This document shows positions 1 through 5,023 of a stretch of 5,023 nucleotides of DNA, one piece after another. Numbering within the stretch: position 1 is the first letter of the stretch; the number at the start of each line of letters is the position of its first letter. Below the pieces are notes generated by a model, which was given only the letters and a program-made list of their open reading frames with translations, was not told the DNA's origin and searched no databases. Both the position numbers and the translations under genes were made by a program. The stretch is taken from the NCBI GenBank assembly GCA_937926265.1, contig CALAZS010000060.1, positions 1 to 5,023 on the forward strand, in the 5' to 3' direction. This DNA comes from an uncultured Gammaproteobacteria bacterium (GTDB taxonomy: Bacteria > Pseudomonadota > Gammaproteobacteria > Chromatiales > Chromatiaceae).

Positions 1-1
1 T

Positions 2-238
2 CTTAAAACCAAAAGGGTCATAGAAAGAAATATTTAAATAATCGGTAAAGCCGTAAATAGAATCTTACAGGAGGATCACACTATTTCAATAAGTAGTGCG
101 CGAAAAATTGTAGACACCAGAAATAGGATTATACACGGCTACGATTCTGTCTCAGAAGAAATCATCTGGGCCATTGTCATCCGTGATCTGCCATTGCTTA
201 AATCGGAGATAGAGTTGTTGCTCGATGAGGATAAATAA
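2..238 (+). pseudogene. HepT-like (DUF86/HEPN) toxin, 3' end, with in-frame stop
   Basis: This is the C-terminal part of a HepT-like HEPN-domain protein, the RNase-type toxin half of MntA/HepT toxin-antitoxin pairs. The frame reads LKTKRVIERNI, then TAA at 35-37, then IIGKAVNRIL and on to a stop at 236-238. The diagnostic RX4HXY motif is intact as RNRIIHGY (119-142), followed by the usual C-terminal helix with a Trp and 'DLPLLKSEIELLL'. In the family the segment around the stop normally reads like ERNLEIIGEA, so the TAA sits where a Glu codon (GAA) is expected: a single G-to-T change would explain it. No ATG follows the stop in frame, so the downstream part is unlikely to be made alone. The 5' end and any MntA-type antitoxin gene lie outside the window. 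A sequencing error is the main alternative to a true pseudogene. Confidence 0.72.
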
Positions 239-650
239 TAAAACAATGCCGAACCGCTTCAGAACGATTTGCCTCTCCTTATTATCAGCGAGTTCATTCA
301 CAATCTCATTCAAGCTCATCGGATTGGGAACGGGATAGTCCTGGATTACACTATGTTCTGTAAACATTTGTTCGTTCTCCAGTCCTGACGCAGAGGGAGC
401 CAGCCCTCTGAGAACACATTAAATGTTAAACCCAAATCTCACGTGCCGTTGTGACATTTTTTTTAGAACACTGCTAAAAGGAACTCATTGGTTTAAAGAA
501 GTGGGATATGCATTTTTTGCACAAACCGCTAAGCAGGGAGAAATATAAGGAAAACCGAGCGCAGCGACGTACTCCTGCCATGGTCACAGAAACTAGAACC
601 CATTTTCCACCAACGTACTCAACACCCGAATGTAATCTTTTCAATCTTTT
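239..650. other. Intergenic stretch without a convincing gene
   Basis: About 410 bases lie between the HepT remnant and the arsR promoter region. It holds a GC-rich hairpin (374-415), a weak TCAC/GTGA stem (439-454) running into eight T residues (457-464) that could be a feeble + strand terminator, and an 8-base direct repeat ACGTACTC at 567-574 and 613-620. Short open frames exist on both strands, including a minus-strand frame starting at 367 with a GGAG nine bases upstream, but none shows recognisable protein family features. It looks like decayed or boundary DNA between a toxin-antitoxin remnant and the operon. Confidence 0.5.
374..415. repeat. Two-part inverted repeat (hairpin)
   Basis: The inner arms CAGAGGG (391-397) and CCCTCTG (404-410) pair perfectly over a 6-base loop. 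The outer arms GTTCT (374-378) and AGAAC (411-415) also pair, leaving a 12-base bulge on the left side. No T-run follows on either strand, so it does not look like an intrinsic terminator. On the minus strand it covers the GGAG that precedes the short open frame starting at 367. Its function is unknown. Confidence 0.45.
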
Positions 651-682
651 TTTCAAGTTTTCTATTATCTATCGTAATATTG
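651..682 (+). promoter_or_regulatory. Possible Bacteroidota-type promoter of the ars operon
   Basis: TAATATTG at 675-682 differs by one base from the Bacteroidota -7 consensus TAnnTTTG. TTTC at 651-654, 20 bases upstream, is one base off the -33 element TTTG. If real, the -7 box lies inside the palindromic operator, so ArsR binding would block polymerase directly, and transcription would start about a dozen bases before the GTG of arsR. The match is approximate and the region is AT-rich, so chance resemblance is possible. Confidence 0.33.
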
Positions 683-690
683 CAATATTA
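675..690. promoter_or_regulatory. Probable ArsR operator 1 (16-bp perfect palindrome)
   Basis: TAATATTGCAATATTA is a perfect 16-base palindrome ending 10 bases before the arsR start. ArsR/SmtB repressors bind AT-rich inverted repeats in their own promoters, and a second copy of the core occurs before the next gene (1060-1072). The shared 13-base core AATATTGCAATAT and the matching position relative to a start codon support a real operator pair. Confidence 0.75.
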
Positions 691-700
691 ATACCTCAAC

Positions 701-1036
701 GTGGGTGTAACTAAAACAGACCTTTTCACAGATTTAGACAATGAAATTGCACTTGCAGCAAAGGCATTTGCTCATCCTGCAAGGGTCGCCATTTTGCATT
801 TTCTGTTTAAAAGCAATGCTTGTTTTAATGGCGATTTAGTGCAGGAACTTGGATTAGCCCAAGCCACCATTAGCCAACATTTGAGAGAGTTGAAAGATAT
901 TGGCATAATTCAGGGAACCATTGAAGGTTCTCGCGTGAGCTACTGTATTAATCCGGAACGTTGGGCAGAAATTAAAGAGCTGTTCTTTAATATGTTCGAC
1001 CAGTACCCAACACCTTCAGTGCAAGACTGCTGCTAA
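701..1036 (+). CDS. arsR: ArsR-family metalloregulatory repressor
   Basis: This 111-residue winged-helix protein of the ArsR/SmtB family probably represses the operon until As(III) or a similar thiophilic ion binds. The N-terminal helices contain the HPARVAIL segment (25-32). The recognition helix lies in GLAQATISQHLRELKDIGII (51-70), and the wing is at about 71-83. Candidate ligands are C41, C82 and the terminal pair C110-C111. There is no typical C-V-C motif in the recognition-helix region; clustered cysteines at the C-terminus are known to bind As(III) in some ArsR proteins such as that of Acidithiobacillus ferrooxidans. The start is GTG at 701: an in-frame stop at 689-691 rules out a longer protein, and MGVTKTDLF matches how relatives begin. 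No Shine-Dalgarno is visible. It is the first gene of a six-gene run and probably controls itself through the palindrome at 675-690. The inducer is inferred from its neighbours; antimonite or another metal remains possible. Confidence 0.92.
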   Translation: MGVTKTDLFTDLDNEIALAAKAFAHPARVAILHFLFKSNACFNGDLVQELGLAQATISQHLRELKDIGIIQGTIEGSRVSYCINPERWAEIKELFFNMFDQYPTPSVQDCC

Positions 1037-1055
1037 AAAAATTTACCTCACATAA

Positions 1056-1074
1056 TCGCAATATTGCAATATCC
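1056..1074. promoter_or_regulatory. Probable ArsR operator 2, between arsR and the next gene
   Basis: The perfect 12-base palindrome ATATTGCAATAT (1061-1072) sits 10 bases before the ATG at 1083. Aligned with operator 1, 16 of 17 bases agree from TCG (672 and 1056) to the end of the shared 13-base core. It suggests a second ArsR site inside the operon, either controlling an internal promoter or acting with operator 1 at a distance of 384 bases. No convincing -33 element was found here. Confidence 0.68.
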
Positions 1075-1082
1075 TTAACAGA

Positions 1083-1556
1083 ATGAAACTAATAGAGATA
1101 AAAGAACACTTGAAGAACCTTGAGCTAATTCAGTTTGAACTACCCAATGGAGAACTCGTTCCAAGACACTTTCATGTTACCGAAGTGGGCATCGTAACCA
1201 AGCATTATATCGACTGTGGCGGTACCCTGCGTAAAGAAGAAGTGATCAATTTTCAGCTTTGGAATGCAAACGATTATGACCATAGACTGCATCCGGAAAA
1301 ACTGCTCAACATCATCGAGTTATCTGAGAAAACTCTGAAGATTGATGACAGCTTACCCATAGAGGTGGAATATCAAGGTCAAAGTATTGAAAAGTACGGT
1401 CTGGAATTTAATGGACAAGGTTTTGTACTCACAACCAAATACACAGATTGCCTGGCCAAAGATGCCTGTGGAATCCCCGCAGAAAAATCGAAAACCAAAC
1501 TATCAGAGCTAGGTGGAGAAGTTGAAACTTGCACACCGGGTTCAGGATGTTGTTAA
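1083..1556 (+). CDS. DUF6428-like protein of ars operons, Cys-rich tail
   Basis: This 157-residue soluble protein has no signal peptide or membrane segment. It resembles the DUF6428 family, which I recall as commonly sitting beside arsR in Bacteroidota; its biochemical role is unknown. Notable stretches are the HFHVTEVG segment (29-36), an HYIDCGG segment (41-47) and the NFQLWNANDYDHRLHPEKLL region (56-75), rich in His, Asp and Trp. Cysteines are C45, C123, C129, C150, C156 and C157. The last eight residues, CTPGSGCC, look like a flexible soft-metal binding tail. It follows arsR by 46 bases that include operator 2, and precedes the reductase gene by 23 bases. A role in binding or handing over As(III), or as an accessory sensor, is a guess from the cysteines and the position. 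The family assignment is from memory of sequence pattern and is fairly, not fully, sure. Confidence 0.8.
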   Translation: MKLIEIKEHLKNLELIQFELPNGELVPRHFHVTEVGIVTKHYIDCGGTLRKEEVINFQLWNANDYDHRLHPEKLLNIIELSEKTLKIDDSLPIEVEYQGQSIEKYGLEFNGQGFVLTTKYTDCLAKDACGIPAEKSKTKLSELGGEVETCTPGSGCC

Positions 1557-1579
1557 ACACTTAAAATGGAAATAGCACA

Positions 1580-2353
1580 ATGAAAAAGTCAATTTTAGGA
1601 CTCTCAGTAGCAGCACTTCTTTTTACAGGCTGCTCGGAAAAGCAAAAAGAGCAAAAGGAATCATCACAAGTGGATAATGTTGCTGCTGAAGCTGATATTC
1701 CTGAAGCCCCATCAAAACCGGAAGAATCAAAAGCCATGTATCCAGATCTGTCAACCTACATTGAATCGGTAGTAGCCGATATGGACGCTATCCCTGAGGA
1801 ACGCAAAGCTCAATTAAAGAAAATAGCACTCTTCGTACAAACGAAAAAACTGTCGAACGAGCCGGCAAACCTGACTTTTATCTGTACACATAATAGCCGC
1901 AGAAGCCACATGAGCCAGATTTGGGCGGCCACGGCAGCGGCTTATTATGGAATCGAAGATGGGATCAACACCTATTCAGGTGGTACAGAGGCCACAGCCT
2001 TCAATCCACGTGCAGTTGCCGCCATTGAAAGAGCAGGTTTTAAAGTTAAGAATCCCGGTGGGGAAAATCCACGCTACAAAGTATCCTACGCTGAAGGTGC
2101 GCCCCAAATGGAATGTTTCTCCAAGAAGTATGATGACCCGGGCAATGCCAATGAAAATTTTGTCGCGGTCATGACCTGCTCCGAAGCAGACAAAAATTGT
2201 CCTTTTATTCCAGGTGCTTCACTCCGTGTGCCAATTCCTTATGTAGATCCCAAGGAATCTGACGGTACAGATCAGGAAACGGCTACTTATGATGAGCGTT
2301 GCAAGCAGATCGCCACTGAAATGTTTTACATCATGTCTCAGGTGAAGGTTTAA
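1580..2353 (+). CDS. arsC: Lipoprotein arsenate reductase, LMW tyrosine phosphatase type
   Basis: The protein has 257 residues and a lipoprotein signal: MKKS, a hydrophobic stretch, then LLFTGC with C18 as the lipidated Cys. A charged, low-complexity linker follows (19-52, rich in K, E, Q and S). The catalytic domain begins near M53 and has the P-loop CTHNSRRS (C102-X5-R108). C200 and C207 in MTCSEADKNCPF have the same X6 spacing as C82 and C89 of thioredoxin-linked ArsC (pI258, Bacillus subtilis), and Y221-V-D223-P224 supplies the Asp-Pro general acid. This complete set predicts arsenate reduction to arsenite with transfer of the disulfide to a thioredoxin. Relatives in Bacteroidota are, as far as I recall, mostly cytoplasmic proteins starting near M53, so the export signal is unusual. 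The gene lies 4 bases before a DsbD-like gene that could recycle it. Phosphatase activity on other substrates is an alternative. C179 and C241 are extra cysteines. Confidence 0.88.
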   Translation: MKKSILGLSVAALLFTGCSEKQKEQKESSQVDNVAAEADIPEAPSKPEESKAMYPDLSTYIESVVADMDAIPEERKAQLKKIALFVQTKKLSNEPANLTFICTHNSRRSHMSQIWAATAAAYYGIEDGINTYSGGTEATAFNPRAVAAIERAGFKVKNPGGENPRYKVSYAEGAPQMECFSKKYDDPGNANENFVAVMTCSEADKNCPFIPGASLRVPIPYVDPKESDGTDQETATYDERCKQIATEMFYIMSQVKV

Positions 2354-2357
2354 TGCC

Positions 2358-3704
2358 ATGAAGAAACTCATATTAGTGCTTATCCTGCTCGGAACTGCTA
2401 CGCAAGTGCAGGCTCAATCTGTCTTCAACCAAATGAACGATTGGGTGGGCTCACAACTGGCTGAAAGCACGGGGATTGGTTCATACCTATTCCTTTTTCT
2501 AGGCGGTGCGATGGCCAGTTTATTGCCTTGTGTATATCCGGTTTATCCGCTAACGATCAATTTTCTCAGAAACAGATCCAGTAAATTCGGAAAATTTGCC
2601 CATCCTTTAGCGTATTATCTTGGATTGGCGGGGATCTATTTCTTATTTGGCATTATAGCCTCGCTTACCGGTGGTGCTTTCAACGAGATCCTGCGCTTAC
2701 CCTTAGCAAACCTGAGTATTGGCATTTTACTTTTTATTATGGCACTTGCCACGGTTGACTACCTGCATTTACCCTTGTTTGGTGGTCAGATGGATGGCGA
2801 ACATCAGGGCTTAGGCGGCACTATACTCATGGGTGCTGGTGCCGGTTTACTTTCTTCAGCTTGTGTAGGCCCAATCGTAGTGAGTATTTTAATTGCCATT
2901 GCCTCCAACGCTTCAGGAATTACATTGGCCCTTGCTGCTACAGCCGCGATTAAAATGATGCTTTTCGGCCTGGGTGTGGGCGTGCCTGTACTGCTATTGG
3001 GCGTTTTCGGCCTGGCATTGCCCAAAGGTGGCAGGTGGATGCTCTATGTACAATGGGTTTTTGCGGTGCTGATCGGCTATTTTGCCTACGGTTATTTGGT
3101 TAAAGGCTTAAACGGATTAGGTCTCTCGAACCATGTAGCCTTCTATATTTTTATTGGGGCCGTGCTCTTGTTTATAGCTGCATTTCAGCTCCAATCAAAT
3201 GAAAAACCGAAACAACAACGGGTTTCAATGGCACTGTACAGTTTAGCAGGGGTTATTGGTTTTTTTGTAATCGGGGCAAATCTCCTTCCAATAGGAACGG
3301 GTACCGCAGCACCTTACCAGGTGAATATGACCAATACTGCCCAACCAAATATCGAACAAAAAGGGGAACTGACCTGGTATTTAAATAAAGAGGCGGCCTA
3401 TCAAAAAGCTGCCGAAACAGGGAAGTTGGTTTTTGTAGATTTTCATGGGGATTGGTGTACCAACTGCAAGGCTTTTCAGAGGCAAACCCAGTCGGATGAA
3501 GCCTTAAATGCTTCACTACAGAATGCGGTTTTATATAAAGTATATGATACTTCATCAGAGTTTGATAAATACCGGAATGATCCCCGTTTCCCTGAACTGA
3601 AGGTCGGATTGCCCTTCTTCCTCATTACCGATGCTAAAGAAAACGTAATCTATAAAACCAATGATTTCACCAAGACGGAAGAAATGCAACTCTTCCTAAA
3701 CTGA
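2358..3704 (+). CDS. DsbD/CcdA-like thiol-disulfide transporter with C-terminal thioredoxin
   Basis: This 448-residue inner-membrane protein is predicted to carry electrons from cytoplasmic thioredoxin to the periplasm. A signal peptide (1-19, VQA|QS) is followed by a short periplasmic lead and about eight membrane segments at roughly 41-67, 83-103, 117-136, 155-183, 186-219, 228-248, 259-277 and 291-311. The two redox cysteines of the DsbD beta core are C58 in LLPCVYPVYP and C169 in SSACVGP. The C-terminal thioredoxin domain (about 335-448) has W366-C367-T-N-C370 and a cis-Pro at P419 in GLPFF. Compared with E. coli DsbD (about 565 residues) the N-terminal alpha domain, which hands electrons to client proteins, is missing. 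The gene starts 4 bases after the reductase stop, with AAGG about 11 bases before the ATG, so translation is probably coupled. This suggests the exported ArsC is the client. General periplasmic disulfide reduction or cytochrome c maturation is the alternative. Confidence 0.92.
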   Translation: MKKLILVLILLGTATQVQAQSVFNQMNDWVGSQLAESTGIGSYLFLFLGGAMASLLPCVYPVYPLTINFLRNRSSKFGKFAHPLAYYLGLAGIYFLFGIIASLTGGAFNEILRLPLANLSIGILLFIMALATVDYLHLPLFGGQMDGEHQGLGGTILMGAGAGLLSSACVGPIVVSILIAIASNASGITLALAATAAIKMMLFGLGVGVPVLLLGVFGLALPKGGRWMLYVQWVFAVLIGYFAYGYLVKGLNGLGLSNHVAFYIFIGAVLLFIAAFQLQSNEKPKQQRVSMALYSLAGVIGFFVIGANLLPIGTGTAAPYQVNMTNTAQPNIEQKGELTWYLNKEAAYQKAAETGKLVFVDFHGDWCTNCKAFQRQTQSDEALNASLQNAVLYKVYDTSSEFDKYRNDPRFPELKVGLPFFLITDAKENVIYKTNDFTKTEEMQLFLN

Positions 3705-3727
3705 TACGAATCGTTAAACTCATTTAA

Positions 3728-4501
3728 ATGAAAATCGCATTCTTCTCTGATATACACGCTAACCTGCCTGCTTTAGAAGCCGTGCTTGCAGATATTGACA
3801 AACAAAAGCCCGATTTTGTCTACTGTCTGGGCGATTTGGTCGGGTACAACATTTGGCCCAATGAAGTGGCAACTTTAATTCGGGAAAGAGGGATTCCAAC
3901 GCTGGCTGGCAATTATGATGAAGGCATTGGGCTTAGCAGCGATGATTGTGGCTGTGCTTACAAATCTGATGACGAAAAGGCCAACGGAGCGATTTCTATT
4001 GCTTATACCAACAAAGTAGTGGACGATATTACAAGGGCCTATCTGCGGATGTTACCTCGACACATGTCCCTCGAGTTTCAAAACAATCAAGAAAAAATTA
4101 AGCTTTTGATGGTACATGGCAGTCCGCGAAAGATCAATGAGTATCTTTTTGAGGACCGCCCGGAAAAAAGCCTCATGCGGATTTTGGAAGTTGCAGAGGC
4201 CGATATTATGCTCTTTGGCCATACCCATAAGCCATATCACCGAATTTTGGAATACGATCTCAATGGAGAAAAAGCTTTTCGACATGCCATCAATATTGGG
4301 TCTGTAGGTAAGCCAAAAGATGGAGATGCCCGGGCATGCTATGCCATAATGGAGCTCAATACGACTCTCTCTATACAAGACCCTGACTCCGTACCTGTTC
4401 GTTTTGTCAGGGTAGAATATGACTTAGAAAAAGCGGCAAAGGCCGTGGAAAAGAGTGAATTGCCAGATACCTATGCCGATGCCCTAAGAACTGCGCAATA
4501 G
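3728..4501 (+). CDS. Calcineurin-like metallophosphoesterase
   Basis: This 257-residue protein has no signal peptide and is predicted cytoplasmic. It belongs to the Metallophos_2/YfcE-like branch of metal-dependent phosphoesterases. The metal-binding motifs appear in order: SDIH (D8, H10), GDLVG (D36), GNYD (N62), MVHGSP (H130) and GHTHKP (H165, H167). In the GNH[DE] motif the usual His is replaced by Tyr63, so the reaction may differ from that of classical enzymes; variation at this place is known in YfcE-like families. An insertion at about 66-80 carries DDCGCAY with C74 and C76. The substrate is unknown. It is separated by 23 bases from the DsbD-like gene and 21 from the next gene, so it is probably co-transcribed and under ArsR control. 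A role in phosphate-ester metabolism under arsenate stress is only inferred from position. No Shine-Dalgarno is seen before the ATG, which lies in AT-rich sequence. Confidence 0.88.
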   Translation: MKIAFFSDIHANLPALEAVLADIDKQKPDFVYCLGDLVGYNIWPNEVATLIRERGIPTLAGNYDEGIGLSSDDCGCAYKSDDEKANGAISIAYTNKVVDDITRAYLRMLPRHMSLEFQNNQEKIKLLMVHGSPRKINEYLFEDRPEKSLMRILEVAEADIMLFGHTHKPYHRILEYDLNGEKAFRHAINIGSVGKPKDGDARACYAIMELNTTLSIQDPDSVPVRFVRVEYDLEKAAKAVEKSELPDTYADALRTAQ

Positions 4502-4522
4502 TCATTTCAGATTAAACGGACA

Positions 4523-5023
4523 ATGAAAAAATGGCGATTGGTAGCAGTAGTTCTACTCCTTTTTTGTTTTTCTGGCTCGGCTCAAAATATTTCCGTAGGT
4601 GGGGTGTTCCCAACGATTGATCATAGCGGGGATCTCAGTAAGCGTTGGTCATACAACAGCTATATATTCGCGGCAATCAAGCCGTATCAATCCGATGAAG
4701 GGGATGCCCGCCCCCTCTATTTCTACGGTGAGTTTGGAGTCAGTTACCTGCTTGCAAATAACCTTTGGCTCACAGGTTCTTACGTGTATGAAAGACAAAA
4801 TCCCTTTGAAGACATTGCAAGAAACGAGCATCGTCTCTTTCAACAACTCACATATAAACTTCCATTAAATCGTTTCAATATCAAGCAACGCTTGAGATTT
4901 GATGAACGATTTATCGAAAACACCAGCACAGGTAAATTTGAATTTAGTCATAGGCTTAGGTATTTATTAGGGGCAACGTATGATTTAAGCGACAAATATT
5001 ATCTGATGTCCTACACGGAATTC
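4523..5023 (+). CDS. DUF2490-like outer-membrane protein, 5' part
   Basis: The frame is open from ATG 4523 to the window end (167 codons, no stop), so the C-terminus is missing. The signal peptide is MKKWRLV followed by a hydrophobic run to GSA|Q (cleavage after residue 20), typical of exported Bacteroidota proteins. The remainder has alternating aromatic and polar residues forming likely beta-strands (for example PLYFYGEFGVSYLL, LWLTGSYVYERQNP, FEFSHRLRYLLGATYDL). The NEHRLFQQL and RLRFDERFIEN segments resemble DUF2490 proteins, which are predicted outer-membrane barrels of unknown function. It follows the metallophosphoesterase by 21 bases on the same strand and looks like the sixth operon member. 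Whether it is a channel or a structural barrel cannot be told. Other members of the outer-membrane barrel superfamily are possible. Confidence 0.8.
   Translation, partial: MKKWRLVAVVLLLFCFSGSAQNISVGGVFPTIDHSGDLSKRWSYNSYIFAAIKPYQSDEGDARPLYFYGEFGVSYLLANNLWLTGSYVYERQNPFEDIARNEHRLFQQLTYKLPLNRFNIKQRLRFDERFIENTSTGKFEFSHRLRYLLGATYDLSDKYYLMSYTEF

Noticed and set aside
152..367. Minus-strand open frame of 71 codons
   Set aside because: Its last 29 codons run antisense through the HepT-like C-terminus, and the remaining 42 or so show no family I recognise. A GGAG before the ATG makes it possible but not supported.
567..620. Direct repeat ACGTACTC, 46 bases apart, as a target-site duplication
   Set aside because: Nothing resembling a mobile element lies between the copies, and eight bases can recur by chance.
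474..714. Short open frames on both strands before arsR
   Set aside because: They are of low complexity or overlap the operator and arsR start, lack ribosome sites, and show no recognisable protein pattern.
2804..3555. Minus-strand frames inside the DsbD-like gene
   Set aside because: They lie fully antisense to a well-supported gene and have unlikely composition.
4052..4378. Minus- and plus-strand alternative frames inside the metallophosphoesterase gene
   Set aside because: The calcineurin-like motifs are all in the other frame; these are shadows.
4599..4868. Plus-strand 89-codon frame and its antisense partner near the window end
   Set aside because: The frame from 4523 has a signal peptide and DUF2490-like pattern and is open to the window edge; these overlap it and show nothing.
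5018..5023. GAATTC (EcoRI site) exactly at the window end
   Set aside because: It could hint at a clone boundary, but a single six-base match at an edge is not evidence.

Overview
The window looks like chromosome from a member of the Bacteroidota. The signs are A|Q-type signal-peptide cleavage sites, weak or absent Shine-Dalgarno sequences, a DUF6428-like protein next to arsR, and a DUF2490-type outer-membrane protein. Genus cannot be told from the sequence alone.

Left edge (1-674). The 3' end of a HepT-like (DUF86, HEPN) toxin gene enters from the left. It keeps the RX4HXY motif but has a TAA where family members normally have a Glu codon, so it looks like a pseudogene. About 430 bases without a convincing gene follow, containing one GC-rich hairpin and no clear promoter until the next operon.

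Right part (675-5023). Six genes on the + strand, 4-46 bases apart, form what looks like one operon: arsR, a DUF6428-like gene, an arsenate reductase of the low-molecular-weight tyrosine phosphatase type, a DsbD/CcdA-like thiol-disulfide transporter with a C-terminal thioredoxin domain, a calcineurin-like metallophosphoesterase, and a DUF2490-like outer-membrane protein cut by the window end. Two near-identical palindromes built on ATATTGCAATAT lie just before arsR and just before the DUF6428 gene. They are the probable ArsR operators.

The main point of interest is location. The arsenate reductase has a lipoprotein signal peptide and the complete three-cysteine set of thioredoxin-linked ArsC (C102, C200, C207) plus an Asp-Pro general-acid motif. 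The next gene, 4 bases downstream, encodes a membrane electron carrier that lacks the usual DsbD alpha domain but carries a thioredoxin domain (WCTNC) predicted to face the periplasm. Together they suggest an envelope arsenate (or arsenate-like oxyanion) reduction pathway: electrons from the cytoplasm cross the inner membrane through the DsbD-like protein and recycle a lipid-anchored ArsC. No arsenite efflux pump is visible in the window. The pathway is an inference from motifs and gene order, not a demonstrated function.
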